A stretch of 64,000 nucleotides of DNA from Streptomyces sp. TS71-3 (GTDB lineage Bacteria > Actinomycetota > Actinomycetes > Streptomycetales > Streptomycetaceae), in assembly GCF_018327685.1 (NCBI RefSeq), contig NZ_BNEL01000001.1:2232001-2296000 (forward strand), given 5' to 3'. Of the stretch, positions 1 to 8,840 are shown one piece after another. The translations under genes were made by a program, and so were the position numbers. Under the pieces are notes generated by a model. That model had not been told where the DNA came from. It was given only the letters and a program-made list of their open reading frames with translations, and did no database searches. Each line of letters opens with the position of its first letter. The first letter of the stretch is position 1.

Positions 1-175
1 CCCGGCAGCGCCGAGCCGCGCGCCGGGGTCCGGCATGTCGGCGGCCGATCGCCGCCCACCCGCGTACCGGCGTGCCGCACCGCGCCTTCCGCCCGGCGCG
101 CCCCGGGGAAGCCGCCGCCACTCCCGCCGGCGCAGAAGAGCGTTCCGCCGCGCCCGCGGCCGTAGCATGCGCGCC

Positions 176-1591
176 ATGGCCAAGGCACCCGTACTCACCC
201 CCCGGGCGGACGACTTCCCCCGCTGGTACCAGGACCTCATCACCAAGGCCGAACTCGCCGAGAACGGCCCCGTGCGCGGCACCATGGTCATCAGGCCCTA
301 CGGGTACGGCCTCTGGGAGCGGATGCAGCAGGAACTCGACGCGCGCATCAAGGCCGCGGGCGCGGCGAACGCCTACTTCCCGCTGCTCATCCCGCAGTCG
401 TACCTCACCAGGGAGGCCGAGCACGTCGAGGGCTTCGCGCCCGAGCTGGCCGTGGTCACGCACGGCGGCGGCAAGGACCTGGAGGAGCCCGCCGTGGTAC
501 GGCCCACCTCCGAGACCATCGTCAACGCGTCGTTCGCCAGGTGGGTGCAGAGCTACCGCGACCTGCCGCTGCTCGTCAACCAGTGGGCGAACGTGGTCCG
601 CTGGGAGATGCGCCCGCGGGTGTTCCTGCGCACCACCGAGTTCCTCTGGCAGGAGGGCCACACCGCCCACGCCACCCGCGAGGAGGCCCGCGAGTACGCG
701 GCGCACATCCACCGCGAGGTCTACGCCGACTTCATGGTGAACGTCCTCGGCGTCGACGTCGTCCTCGGCCGCAAGACACCCAGGGAACGGTTCGCCGGAG
801 CCGTCAACACGCTCACCCTGGAGGCCATGATGGGCGACGGCAAGGCGCTCCAGATGGGCACCAGCCACGAGCTCGGCCAGAACTTCTCCAAGGCCTTCGG
901 GATCCGCTACCTCTCCCGCGAGGGCCGGGAGGAACCCGTCTGGCAGACCTCCTGGGGCGCGTCCACCCGGCTGGTCGGCGGGCTGATCATGTCGCACGGC
1001 GACGACCACGGGCTGCGCGTCCCGCCCCGGCTGGCCCCCGTCCAGGCGGTGGTCCTCGCCGTCAAGGACGACGACGCGGTGCTGGCCGAGGTCCGCGAGC
1101 TGGGCGCCGCGCTGACGGCCGCGGGCATCCGGGCGCACGTCGACGAGCGTACCGACACCCCCTTCGGCCGCCGGGCCGTCGACTGGGAGCTCAAGGGCGT
1201 GCCGCTGCGCGTCGAGGTCGGCCCCTGCGACCTCGCGGAGGGCACCGTGACGCTGGCCCGGCGGATCCCCGGCGGCAAGGAGACCGTCGGGCGCGCCGGC
1301 CTCCCCGAGCTGCTCCCGGAGCTCCTGGAGGCCGACCAGGCCCTCCTGCTGCGGCAGTCCCGCGACCACCGCGCATCGCGCACCGTGGACGTCACCGGCG
1401 TCTCGGAGGCCATCGCGGCCGCCAAGGGCGGCGGCCTGGCCCGCATCCCCTGGGCGGCCCTGGGGGAGTCGGGGGAGGACAGGCTCGCCGAGCACGCCGT
1501 CACGGTCCGGTGCCTCACCACCCCGGACGGGGCGGTTCCGGACGCCGACGACGCGCCCGGTAATGTCGCCCTGGTGGGACGCGCCTACTGA
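176..1591 (+). CDS. proS: Prolyl-tRNA synthetase, eukaryote/archaeal-like type
   Basis: Charges tRNA-Pro with proline in the cytoplasm (class II aminoacyl-tRNA synthetase). The 471-residue product has PTSE at about residues 110-113, the motif 2 region RTTEFLWQEGH at about 152-162, and motif 3 with HGDDHG at about 274-279 followed by PPRLAP. It lacks the roughly 180-residue editing insertion of the bacterial type. The C-terminus ends GNVALVGRAY, and a terminal tyrosine is typical of the eukaryote/archaeal-like family. The ATG at 176 is chosen because the conserved MAKAPVLTPRADDFPRWYQ start follows. An ATG at 167 is possible, and the arginine-rich sequence further upstream looks non-coding. It stands alone, with a long gap behind it. 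Family assignment is secure; whether it is the cell's only ProRS cannot be seen here. Confidence 0.95.
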   Translation: MAKAPVLTPRADDFPRWYQDLITKAELAENGPVRGTMVIRPYGYGLWERMQQELDARIKAAGAANAYFPLLIPQSYLTREAEHVEGFAPELAVVTHGGGKDLEEPAVVRPTSETIVNASFARWVQSYRDLPLLVNQWANVVRWEMRPRVFLRTTEFLWQEGHTAHATREEAREYAAHIHREVYADFMVNVLGVDVVLGRKTPRERFAGAVNTLTLEAMMGDGKALQMGTSHELGQNFSKAFGIRYLSREGREEPVWQTSWGASTRLVGGLIMSHGDDHGLRVPPRLAPVQAVVLAVKDDDAVLAEVRELGAALTAAGIRAHVDERTDTPFGRRAVDWELKGVPLRVEVGPCDLAEGTVTLARRIPGGKETVGRAGLPELLPELLEADQALLLRQSRDHRASRTVDVTGVSEAIAAAKGGGLARIPWAALGESGEDRLAEHAVTVRCLTTPDGAVPDADDAPGNVALVGRAY

Positions 1592-2017
1592 CCGGCCCGC
1601 AGCCGCACAGCCGTCGACCTCCTGTCCGCGGCGCGGGGCAGTGCCCGTGATCCCGGGCCGCGGGGGCGCCGGTGACACCGCGCCGCAGCAGCGCCCGTGA
1701 CCCGGGCAGGTGCGGCCTGAACGCCTACACGGCCCTGACGTGCTGCACGCGCGCGTGCAACCGCGAAGAGCGCGGCGGCGTCACATTCGCGCACAAGGAA
1801 ACGGCGCACACGCCGAACGTCCCGGCGTGCGGATTTTGCCTACGCGTCACTGCGTTGGTCTCACTACGTGCTGCATTAATATGAGCTGTGCGATATATCC
1901 GCAGATCAGCGTGCACGTCCTCGTCGCAGGACATCAGGGTTTACTGAGCGGTAAGTGCAAAATATTTGGGATGCCCCGGAATCGGAACACAGAGGCACCC
2001 CGGATCGTTGTCACGAC
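1592..2017. other. Intergenic region, AT-rich right half
   Basis: No credible gene. The first 230 bases are GC-rich with short inverted repeats such as the CCCGGGCCGCGGGGG area near 1652. From about 1835 to 1990 the DNA is unusually AT-rich for this chromosome, with TTTTGCC, ATTAATAT, GATATATCC and AAAATATTT. This half probably holds the control region of the HExxH gene downstream. Confidence 0.6.
1855..1882 (+). promoter_or_regulatory. Candidate promoter for the HExxH/zinc-ribbon gene
   Basis: TTGGTC (1855-1860) and TAATAT (1877-1882) are separated by 16 bases, close to the vegetative TTGACN/TANNNT pattern. It lies in the AT-rich stretch. A start near 1890 would give a leader of about 130 bases. 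Confidence 0.4.
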
Positions 2018-2614
2018 GTGAGCACGACACCACCTGTTCTCGCCGCAGAGCTGGCAGGGGCATGGGCCGAAATTCAGCGGCACCACCCCGAACTGCCAGA
2101 TCTTGCCGCGCCCGAAGCACTGATCGGAGAGTCGTCGTCCGCCTGCGGCGCCGAACTCTCCTTCGAGCGACTCCTCCACGAGGCAGTCCATGGCATCGCC
2201 GCCGCCCGCGGAGTGCGTGACACGTCCCGCGCCGGCCGCTATCACAACCGCAGATTCCTTGCCATCGCCGAGGAGCTGGGCCTCGACCACCCGGACGAGC
2301 CCCACCCCAGCAGCGGCTTCTCCCTGGTCAGCCTCAAGCCCGAGGCCAGAAGGCGCTACCGGCCCACCATCGAGCGCCTCCAGCGCGCCCTCAAGGCGCA
2401 CTCGGCGGCCACCGAGCAGGACACCACGGGCAGCTTCCGCGGCCCCGCCGGCCGCCACGGCTCGTCCGGCGGCGGCGTCCGCGTCAAGGCCGTGTGCGAC
2501 TGCGGGCGCAACGTCCGCGTGGTGCCGTCCGTCCTGGCGCAGGCCCCCATCGTCTGCGGGGGCTGCGGCAAGCCCTTCCAGATCCCGGAGGTGGTCGGCG
2601 CAGGGGCGCGCTGA
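2018..2614 (+). CDS. SprT-like HExxH protein with C-terminal zinc ribbon
   Basis: A 198-residue protein of unknown role. It carries HEAVH at about residues 54-58, a classic HExxH zinc-peptidase motif, and RYHNRRF at about 75-81, whose histidine could be the third metal ligand. At the C-terminus two cysteine pairs (CDCG at about 160 and CGGC at about 180) form a likely zinc ribbon. This architecture resembles SprT-like proteins; similar proteins are known, from memory, on actinobacterial conjugative plasmids. The GTG at 2018 is preferred because it begins the STTPPVLAAEL segment; an in-frame ATG at 1955 would add 21 residues from AT-rich sequence. It sits alone between proS and rpsP, with its own candidate promoter. 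Protease activity and substrate are inference. Confidence 0.7.
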   Translation: MSTTPPVLAAELAGAWAEIQRHHPELPDLAAPEALIGESSSACGAELSFERLLHEAVHGIAAARGVRDTSRAGRYHNRRFLAIAEELGLDHPDEPHPSSGFSLVSLKPEARRRYRPTIERLQRALKAHSAATEQDTTGSFRGPAGRHGSSGGGVRVKAVCDCGRNVRVVPSVLAQAPIVCGGCGKPFQIPEVVGAGAR

Positions 2615-2770
2615 CGACCCCGGCGGGCTCCCCGCGTGCCCGCCGCACGACACAGGGCAGACCCCTCACGGCTGACCCTGCCCCTCCAGGGCCGCCCCGG
2701 CCGACGCCCCCGGCGTCGCCGGGGGCCACCCGGCCCCGCCTCCACGCACGCCCCGGGCCCCGACCGGCGG

Positions 2771-2798
2771 TTCGGGGGCCTTCTGGGTGTGGCACAAT
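2771..2798 (+). promoter_or_regulatory. Candidate rpsP operon promoter in the 2615-2932 gap
   Basis: TTCGGG (2771-2776) and CACAAT (2793-2798) with a 16-base spacer lie in the 318-base gap before rpsP. The -10 is preceded by TGTGG, an extended-type context. The remaining roughly 130 bases would be the leader. The GC-rich stretch 2615-2760 before it holds nothing recognisable. Confidence 0.4.
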
Positions 2799-2932
2799 GG
2801 GCGGCTGTACTCGACAGCCGCATAGGACCCCTCTCTCCTCCGGCTGACGCGTCCATCGGGCCACTCGGGTACCGCAGCCCCACGCGGCAATCCGCTGTGC
2901 CCCACCACGTCAAACCAGGAGAACCCACTCCC

Positions 2933-3361
2933 GTGGCAGTCAAGATCAAGCTGAAGCGCCTGGGCAAGATCCGTGCGCCGCACTACCGCATCGTCGTCGC
3001 CGACTCCCGCACCCGCCGTGACGGCCGGGCCATCGAGGAGATCGGCCTGTACCACCCGGTGCAGAACCCCTCTCGCATCGAGGTCGACGCCGAGCGCGTG
3101 GCGTACTGGCTCTCCGTGGGCGCCCAGCCGACCGAGCCCGTCCTCGCCATCCTGAAGAAGACCGGCGACTGGCAGAAGCACAAGGGCGAGCCCGCCCCCC
3201 CGCCGCTGCTCCAGCCCGCGGAGAAGGCCGCCAAGCCCGCCTTCGAAGCCCTCGCCGGTGACGACGGGGCCAAGGGCGAGGCCATCACCCAGAAGAAGAA
3301 GGCCGACAAGAAGGCGGACGAGCCCGAGGCTGCGTCCGACGCCGCTTCGACCGAGGCCTGA
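2933..3361 (+). CDS. rpsP: Small ribosomal subunit protein bS16
   Basis: Structural protein of the 30S subunit. The product of 142 residues begins [30 protein letters not shown], the highly conserved S16 start, followed by [13 protein letters not shown]. The core ends near residue 85. The remaining tail is lysine/alanine/glutamate-rich ([14 protein letters not shown]), a low-complexity extension common in actinobacteria. The GTG start is supported by AGGAGA at 2917-2922. It is first in the rpsP-khpA-rimM-trmD cluster, with only two bases before khpA. Confidence 0.97.
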   Translation: MAVKIKLKRLGKIRAPHYRIVVADSRTRRDGRAIEEIGLYHPVQNPSRIEVDAERVAYWLSVGAQPTEPVLAILKKTGDWQKHKGEPAPPPLLQPAEKAAKPAFEALAGDDGAKGEAITQKKKADKKADEPEAASDAASTEA

Positions 3362-3363
3362 GC

Positions 3364-3603
3364 ATGCTTGAGGAGGCTCTCGAGCACCTCGTCAAAGGCA
3401 TCGTCGACAACCCCGACGACGTACAGGTGGCCTCCCGCAACCTGCGCCGCGGGCGCGTCCTGGAGGTCCGGGTCCACCCGGACGACCTCGGCAAGGTGAT
3501 CGGCCGCAACGGCCGCACGGCCCGCGCGCTGCGCACGGTCGTGGGCGCCATCGGCGGCCGTGGCATCCGCGTCGACCTCGTCGACGTGGACCAGGTCCAC
3601 TGA
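3364..3603 (+). CDS. khpA: KH-domain RNA-binding protein KhpA
   Basis: A 79-residue protein that is almost entirely one KH domain. The GxxG loop is GRNG in [13 protein letters not shown], preceded by the [12 protein letters not shown] strand. KhpA-type proteins (older name YlqC, UPF0109) bind RNA and often work with KhpB in cell-envelope and division control. Its place between rpsP and rimM is the standard position. It starts two bases after the rpsP stop, so it is co-transcribed. Confidence 0.95.
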   Translation: MLEEALEHLVKGIVDNPDDVQVASRNLRRGRVLEVRVHPDDLGKVIGRNGRTARALRTVVGAIGGRGIRVDLVDVDQVH

Positions 3604-3736
3604 CACAAGGCAGCACCGGCTCGGGCCGGGGACGGGCGCTTTCTGCCCTCCCCGGCCCGCTGCCGTCTTCCGGACGGCGTTCCGAGCCGCGACACCATCC
3701 GCAGCACACGAGCAACGATCAGGAGAGCCGGACACC

Positions 3737-4285
3737 GTGCAGCTTGTAGTCGCCCGGGTGGGCCGCGCCCACGGCATCAAGGGCGAGGTCACCGTCGAGG
3801 TGCGCACCGACGAACCCGAACTGCGGCTCGCCCCCGGCGCCGTGCTCCACACCGACCCGGCCGCCACCGGACCGCTCACCATCGAGAGCGGCCGGGTGCA
3901 CAGCGGCAGGCTGCTGCTCCGCTTCGAGGGAGTGGCGGACCGGAACGCCGCCGAGGCACTCCGCAACACCCTGCTGATCGCCGAGGTCGACCCGGACGAG
4001 CTCCCCGAGGAGCCCGACGAGTACTACGACCACCAGCTGATCGACCTCGACGTCGTCACCTCGGACGGCGCCGCGGTCGGGCGCATCACGGAGGTCTCGC
4101 ACCTGCCCTCCCAGGACCTGTTCGTCGTGGCCCGGCCGGACGGCAGCGAGGTGTACGTCCCGTTCGTCGAGCAGATCGTCAAGGAGATCGACCTGGCGGA
4201 GCAGAAGGCCGTCATCGACCCGCCGCCCGGCCTGATCGACGACCGCGCCGAGACCGATCCCTCCTGGGACCCGGAAGGCGCCTGA
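3737..4285 (+). CDS. rimM: 16S rRNA maturation factor RimM
   Basis: Assists late 30S assembly at the 16S head domain and binds S19. The 182-residue product shows the N-terminal RimM barrel ([17 protein letters not shown]), a central linker, and the C-terminal PRC-barrel ([12 protein letters not shown] to [13 protein letters not shown]). The GTG at 3737 is preceded by AGGAGAG at 3721-3727. The family start V-x-V-x-R-V-x-x-A-H-G-I confirms it; upstream frame extension is not coding. Its stop overlaps the trmD start by one base, indicating translational coupling. Confidence 0.96.
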   Translation: MQLVVARVGRAHGIKGEVTVEVRTDEPELRLAPGAVLHTDPAATGPLTIESGRVHSGRLLLRFEGVADRNAAEALRNTLLIAEVDPDELPEEPDEYYDHQLIDLDVVTSDGAAVGRITEVSHLPSQDLFVVARPDGSEVYVPFVEQIVKEIDLAEQKAVIDPPPGLIDDRAETDPSWDPEGA

Positions 4286-5160
4286 TGCGGCTCGACGTCG
4301 TCACCATCTTCCCCGAGTACCTCGACCCGCTGGACGTCTCCCTCGTCGGCAAGGCACGCGCGCGTGGACCACTGGACGTCCACGTCCACGACCTGCGGCA
4401 GTGGGCCCACGACCGGCACAACACCGTGGACGACACCCCTTACGGCGGCGGCCCCGGGATGGTCATGAAGACCGACCCCTGGGGTGAGGCGCTGGACAGC
4501 GTCGTCGCCGACGGCTACGAGAGCGGCGCCGGCCGGCCGGTCCTCGTCGTGCCGACCCCGAGCGGCCGCCCGTTCACGCAGGAGACGGCGGTCCGCCTCT
4601 CCGAGCAGCCCTGGCTGATCTTCACGCCCGCCCGGTACGAGGGCATCGACCGCCGCGTCGTCGACGAGTACGCCACGCGCGTGCCCGTCCTGGAGCTCTC
4701 CATCGGCGACTACGTCCTCGCGGGCGGCGAGGCCGCCGTCCTGGTCATGGTGGAGGCCGTCGCGCGGCTGCTGCCCGGGGTGCTCGGCAACGCCGAGTCG
4801 CACCGCGACGACTCCTTCGCGCCCGGCGCCATGGTCGACCTCCTCGAAGGGCCCGTCTACACCAAGCCCCCGCTCTGGCGGGGGCGCGGGGTCCCCGAGG
4901 TGCTGGTCAGCGGGCACCACGGCAGGATCGCCCGCTGGCGCAGGGACGAGGCCCTGCACCGCACCGCCGAGCACCGCCCGGACCTCATCGAGCGCTGCGA
5001 TCCGGCGGCGTTCGACAAGCACGACCGCGCCACCCTCGCCGCCCTCGGCTGGCAGCCGGGACCCGGCGGGCGGTACGTACGCGGCCCGCTGGCGGACGCC
5101 GAGGGCGACGACGGCTCCGGAGACCCGGAGCCCGCCACGGGGACGGCACGGCGGCGGTAG
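4285..5160 (+). CDS. trmD: tRNA (guanine37-N1)-methyltransferase
   Basis: Methylates N1 of G37 next to the anticodon, preventing +1 frameshifting, with S-adenosylmethionine as donor. The 291-residue product carries the SPOUT-fold signatures [14 protein letters not shown] at the start, [10 protein letters not shown], and [21 protein letters not shown], the trefoil-knot SAM site. The C-terminal 20 residues are low complexity. The ATG overlaps the rimM TGA by one base. A GC-rich gap follows before rplS. Confidence 0.97.
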   Translation: MRLDVVTIFPEYLDPLDVSLVGKARARGPLDVHVHDLRQWAHDRHNTVDDTPYGGGPGMVMKTDPWGEALDSVVADGYESGAGRPVLVVPTPSGRPFTQETAVRLSEQPWLIFTPARYEGIDRRVVDEYATRVPVLELSIGDYVLAGGEAAVLVMVEAVARLLPGVLGNAESHRDDSFAPGAMVDLLEGPVYTKPPLWRGRGVPEVLVSGHHGRIARWRRDEALHRTAEHRPDLIERCDPAAFDKHDRATLAALGWQPGPGGRYVRGPLADAEGDDGSGDPEPATGTARRR

Positions 5161-5331
5161 CGCGGGCGCGTGGGCGGGCCCGGCGGGGTTGCGGCTCGGG
5201 CGCGACACGGGTTCAGGGCGGCCCCGCCGGAGGGCGTCCCTCAGCCGGAGCCGGAGGACCTCCCTTGGCCGGAACCCGCGCGGGCGGACCCGGCGCCGGT
5301 CAGAGGGCGCGCGGGTCGGGGTGGTGCCGAT

Positions 5332-5360
5332 TTGGGCGCAGCCCCGCCCCATGGAAGAAT
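5332..5360 (+). promoter_or_regulatory. Candidate rplS promoter within the 5161-5494 gap
   Basis: TTGGGC (5332-5337), a 17-base spacer and AAGAAT (5355-5360) form a good vegetative-type promoter in the 334-base gap between trmD and rplS. It would leave a leader of about 128 bases with several GC-rich inverted repeats, a possible place for L19 feedback control. Nothing coding is supported in the gap. Confidence 0.45.
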
Positions 5361-5494
5361 GGCTCGCTGTTGCACTTCGTCGGGCGTGCGCCCCTGCCAC
5401 AGGGGGACACGACGCACACCCCGGCGGGCACCACCCACCATCTCATCGACTTCCCGCCGATGACCTGTGGCATCGGCGAAGAAAGCAGACCCCC

Positions 5495-5845
5495 ATGTCT
5501 CACCTGCTCGACACCGTCGACAACGCGTCGCTGCGCAGCGACATCCCGCCCTTCCGCCCGGGTGACACCGTGAACGTCCACGTCCGGGTCATCGAGGGCA
5601 ACCGCTCCCGTGTGCAGCAGTTCAAGGGCGTCGTGATCCGCCGCCAGGGCTCCGGCGTCCGCGAGACGTTCACCGTCCGCAAGGTCTCCTTCTCCGTGGG
5701 CGTGGAGCGCACCTTCCCGGTGCACACCCCGATCGTCGAGAAGATCGAGCTCGTCACGCGCGGTGACGTCCGCCGTGCCAAGCTCTACTACCTCCGTGAC
5801 CTGCGCGGCAAGGCCGCGAAGATCAAGGAGAAGCGCGACAGCTGA
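5495..5845 (+). CDS. rplS: Large ribosomal subunit protein bL19
   Basis: Component of the 50S subunit at the 30S interface. The 116-residue product matches the family length and has the conserved core [26 protein letters not shown] and [14 protein letters not shown], ending [19 protein letters not shown]. The ATG at 5495 gives the conserved [13 protein letters not shown] start. The Shine-Dalgarno is weak (GAAAGCAG). It probably has its own promoter. Confidence 0.97.
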   Translation: MSHLLDTVDNASLRSDIPPFRPGDTVNVHVRVIEGNRSRVQQFKGVVIRRQGSGVRETFTVRKVSFSVGVERTFPVHTPIVEKIELVTRGDVRRAKLYYLRDLRGKAAKIKEKRDS

Positions 5846-5890
5846 GCGCGCCGGAGGCTTCCTGGCCGGGCCGGATAGCATCTGGCCCCG

Positions 5891-6709
5891 ATGGACACCG
5901 AGGCACACCCCGCGGAGCGCGACCCCTCCCGCCCGCCCTCTCCGGAGGGCCTGGCGGGGCAGGGGTCGCGCTCCGCGTGCGTGTCGGAGAACGGCGAGCG
6001 CGCGCCGGTGCCTGGCGCCGGGCACCGCGAGGGCTCCCCGGTTCCGGGTGTCGGAGAGCCCCCGCGGGTGTCAGCTGACACGAGTCCACCGGCTGACGGG
6101 GCTGACCCGGCCGCCCCGGCTGACCGGAGCCCGGCACGCGCGCGGGTGGCGGCGCTGACCGCCAGGCTGCCCGGCGGCGGCTTCACGGCCCTGGTGCTGC
6201 TCTGCGTAGTGCTCCTGCTGCTCGTGGGCCGCTTCGTGATGGAGCCCTTCGAGATACCCAGCCGCTCCATGGAGCCCGGACTCCGGATCGGGGATCGTGT
6301 ACTCGTCAACAAGCTGGCGTACCGTTTCGGAGCCGGGCCACGGCGCGGTGACACCGTCGTCTTCGACGGCACGGGATACTTCGGCGCCGGCGACTTCATC
6401 AAGCGGGTCGTGGGAGTGGGGGGAGACCACGTGGTCTGCTGCGACAGCCAGGGGAGGATCGAGGTGAACGGCCGGGCGCTGGACGAGACGGGCTACCTCT
6501 ACCCGAAAGACGCTCCCTCCGAGGCGCCCTTCGACGTGACCGTGCCCGACGGCACCCTCTTCCTGCTCGGCGACCACCGCGGCGACTCCAGCGACTCCAG
6601 GGACCGCCTGGGAGCCCCGGGCGGCGGCATGGTCCCCGTGCACGCCGTCATAGGCAAGGCCGAGTGGGTCGCCTGGCCCGCCGGCCACTGGGGTGGCCTC
6701 CATGGGTAA
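5891..6709 (+). CDS. sipW: Type I signal peptidase, SipW-like
   Basis: Membrane serine protease that removes signal peptides on the outer face of the membrane. The 272-residue product has a long, charged, low-complexity cytosolic N-terminus of about 100 residues, then one membrane helix (GFTALVLLCVVLLLLVGRF). The catalytic serine lies in IPSRSMEPGLRIGDRVLVNK and the catalytic lysine in FIKRVVGVGGDHV; GDHRGDSSDSRD is box E. It lacks a C-terminal anchor, matching SipW of S. lividans. ATG 5891 follows a TAGCAT -10-like element by nine bases, so the transcript may be leaderless. The stop overlaps sipX. The W/X/Y/Z naming follows order and length and is inference. Confidence 0.9.
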   Translation: MDTEAHPAERDPSRPPSPEGLAGQGSRSACVSENGERAPVPGAGHREGSPVPGVGEPPRVSADTSPPADGADPAAPADRSPARARVAALTARLPGGGFTALVLLCVVLLLLVGRFVMEPFEIPSRSMEPGLRIGDRVLVNKLAYRFGAGPRRGDTVVFDGTGYFGAGDFIKRVVGVGGDHVVCCDSQGRIEVNGRALDETGYLYPKDAPSEAPFDVTVPDGTLFLLGDHRGDSSDSRDRLGAPGGGMVPVHAVIGKAEWVAWPAGHWGGLHG

Positions 6710-7856
6710 CCGCGGACGCAGGCGGCCTGCGCGGCACTCGAGCGCCGCGCCCCCCGCCGCCACGCGCCCGCGCGGCCAGGGCGGCCGGGCGGACCGCCGA
6801 AAGCTCGCCCGGAAGGTCAAACGCCGCAGACGTCGATCGGCCCTCAAGGAGATACCCCTCCTCATAGGTGTGGCCGTTCTCATAGCCCTGATCCTCAAGA
6901 CCTTCCTCCTCCAGGCCTTCGTGATCCCGTCCGGCTCCATGGAGCAGACCATCCGCATCGGCGACCGGGTGCTGGTCGACAAGCTCACGCCCTGGTTCGG
7001 CGCGGAGCCCGAGCGCGGCGACGTCGTCGTCTTCAGGGACCCGGGCCACTGGCTGGAGCAGGAACAGGGCCAGAAGGCGGACGACCCCGTCGGCGTCAAG
7101 CAGGTCAAACAGGTGCTGTCCTTCATCGGGCTGCTGCCCTCCGACAACGAGCGCGACCTGATCAAACGCGTCGTCGCGGTCGGCGGCGACACCGTCAAGT
7201 GCTGCGACGGAGAGGGCCGCGTCACCGTCAACGGCGTCCCCCTCAACGAGCCGTACATCCACCCCGGCAACAAGCCCTCCGACTTCGTCTTCGACGTGAA
7301 GGTGCCCCCGGGGCGGCTGTTCGTGATGGGCGACCACAGGGCCAACTCCGCCGACTCCCGCTACCACCGCACCGAGGCCTTCAGCGGCACCGTCTCCGTC
7401 GACAACGTCGTCGGGCGCGCCCGTGTCATAGCCTGGCCTGTCGGGCACTGGCGCAGTCTGGAGGAACCGGAGACGTACGCGCGCGTGCCCGACGCGGGCG
7501 ATGCCTCGGCCGCGGTCACAGGTATGTCGCATAAGGTGGCCCCCGCGGATAGCGACACGATGATCCCCCTCCCGACCCCTGCGGAACTCCCGCTCGTTAT
7601 GGGAGTGGTGGGCTTGCACCGGATCCGGGGCAAGCGGCGGCACGGAGTGAGGAGTGGATGTGGGGGATGTGGCGGTCGGCACACGGTCCGGGCACGATGG
7701 CCCCGAGGAGCGCCCGGAGGGCACCGGTGGCCTGCCGGGTGCACACGGAGCGCACTCGCGCGGACCCGAGGAGCGACCGGCTGGTCCCCGGTACGGCGCC
7801 GAGGGCGCACCGCAGGCACCTGGAGGCGAGGCGGACGGCATGAGCCCGGTGCCTGA
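6702..7856 (+). CDS. sipX: Type I signal peptidase, SipX-like
   Basis: Second signal peptidase, 384 residues. A basic N-terminus (RKLARKVKRRRRRSALKE) precedes the helix IPLLIGVAVLIALILKTFLL. Catalytic serine: IPSGSMEQTIRIGDRVLVDK; catalytic lysine: DLIKRVVAVGGDTV; box E: GDHRANSADSRYH. A second hydrophobic stretch (PAELPLVMGVVGL) near residue 290 may anchor the C-terminus. The last 65 or so residues are rich in Arg, Gly and Trp and are read from DNA that also encodes the sipY N-terminus, an overlap of 197 bases. Start at ATG 6702 inside the end of sipW; GTG 6693 is an alternative. Function is secure; the tail is unusual. Confidence 0.88.
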   Translation: MGNRGRRRPARHSSAAPPAATRPRGQGGRADRRKLARKVKRRRRRSALKEIPLLIGVAVLIALILKTFLLQAFVIPSGSMEQTIRIGDRVLVDKLTPWFGAEPERGDVVVFRDPGHWLEQEQGQKADDPVGVKQVKQVLSFIGLLPSDNERDLIKRVVAVGGDTVKCCDGEGRVTVNGVPLNEPYIHPGNKPSDFVFDVKVPPGRLFVMGDHRANSADSRYHRTEAFSGTVSVDNVVGRARVIAWPVGHWRSLEEPETYARVPDAGDASAAVTGMSHKVAPADSDTMIPLPTPAELPLVMGVVGLHRIRGKRRHGVRSGCGGCGGRHTVRARWPRGAPGGHRWPAGCTRSALARTRGATGWSPVRRRGRTAGTWRRGGRHEPGA

Positions 7857-8709
7857 CCAGGGAGAGGGAGCGGGGCGCCACCGCTCGGGCTCGCACGCGC
7901 GCGAGAGCAACTCCAACCAGCGCTCCTTCTGGAAGGAGCTGCCGCTCCTCGTCGTCATCGCCCTGGTCCTGGCGCTCCTGATCAAGACGTTCCTGGTGCA
8001 GGCCTTCTCCATCCCGTCGGCCTCCATGGAGAACACCCTCCAGATCGGCGACCGGGTGCTGGTGGACAAGCTCACGCCCTGGTTCGGCGCCGAGCCCAAG
8101 CGCGGCGAGGTCGTCGTCTTCCACGACCCCGACGGATGGCTCAACGGCGAGCCCACGCCGAAGCCGAACGCCGTGCAGACCGGCCTGAGCTGGATCGGCC
8201 TGATGCCGTCCGCGGACGAGAAGGACCTGATCAAGCGGGTCGTCGGCGTGGCCGGCGACACCGTCGAGTGCAACGGCACCGGCCCGCTGAAGGTCAACGG
8301 CAAGACGATGGACGACTCGTACGTCTACGCCGGCAACACTCCGTGCAGCTCCGACGACCAGGGCGGCCAGTTCAAGGTCACGGTACCGAAGGGCAAAATC
8401 TGGGTCATGGGAGACCACCGCCAGAACTCCCTCGACTCCCGCTACCACCAGCACGACAAGAACAACGGCTTCGTGCCCGTGAGCAATGTCGTCGGCCGCG
8501 CCATCGTGGTCGCCTGGCCGCCGAACCGCTGGTCCGCCCTGCCCGTCCCGCACAGCTTCGACCAGCCCGGCGTGAACGCCGCGGCCGGAATGGTGCCGGG
8601 CGCGCTGGGGCTCGCGGGCGCCGTGCCGCTGGTGCTCTGGCGCAGGAGGCGTGTGGCTTCCCATGCCGCGGCGCGCCCGGCCTCCGGGGACACCCGGCGC
8701 GAGGACTGA
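7660..8709 (+). CDS. sipY: Type I signal peptidase, SipY-like
   Basis: Third signal peptidase, 349 residues. An acidic/glycine-rich cytosolic N-terminus of about 90 residues is followed by the helix LPLLVVIALVLALLIKTFLV. Catalytic serine: IPSASMENTLQIGDRVLVDK; lysine: DLIKRVVGVAGDTV; box E: GDHRQNSLDSRYH. A C-terminal anchor (GALGLAGAVPLVLW) precedes RRRR. GTG 7660 is preferred because GAGGAG at 7649-7654 is correctly spaced; GTG 7654 overlaps that site. It lies wholly in a different frame over the sipX tail. A strong hairpin follows the gene, ending the sipW-X-Y unit. Confidence 0.9.
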   Translation: MGDVAVGTRSGHDGPEERPEGTGGLPGAHGAHSRGPEERPAGPRYGAEGAPQAPGGEADGMSPVPDQGEGAGRHRSGSHARESNSNQRSFWKELPLLVVIALVLALLIKTFLVQAFSIPSASMENTLQIGDRVLVDKLTPWFGAEPKRGEVVVFHDPDGWLNGEPTPKPNAVQTGLSWIGLMPSADEKDLIKRVVGVAGDTVECNGTGPLKVNGKTMDDSYVYAGNTPCSSDDQGGQFKVTVPKGKIWVMGDHRQNSLDSRYHQHDKNNGFVPVSNVVGRAIVVAWPPNRWSALPVPHSFDQPGVNAAAGMVPGALGLAGAVPLVLWRRRRVASHAAARPASGDTRRED

Positions 8710-8753
8710 GACCCCGGTCGTCCGCCCGGCCGTTCGGCCGAGGCGCCCGGCGC

Positions 8754-8804
8754 CCGGTCCCGCGGGAGCGCGGCGGGGCCGGTGCGCCCGCTCCCGCGGG
8801 CCGG
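8754..8804 (+). terminator. Strong hairpin after sipY
   Basis: Arms CCGGTCCCGCGGGAGCG (8754-8770) and CGCTCCCGCGGGCCGG (8789-8804) pair over 16 bases with one bulged base and an 18-base loop. No U-tract follows, as is usual in streptomycetes. It separates sipY from sipZ. Confidence 0.6.
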
Positions 8805-8840
8805 GATGACACCGTCTCAGGCCCCGGGCCGACACCAGGG

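Noticed and set aside
1..175. Longer proS start with an arginine-rich leader
   Set aside because: The sequence before 176 is low-complexity, has no family similarity, and ATG 176 begins the conserved protein.
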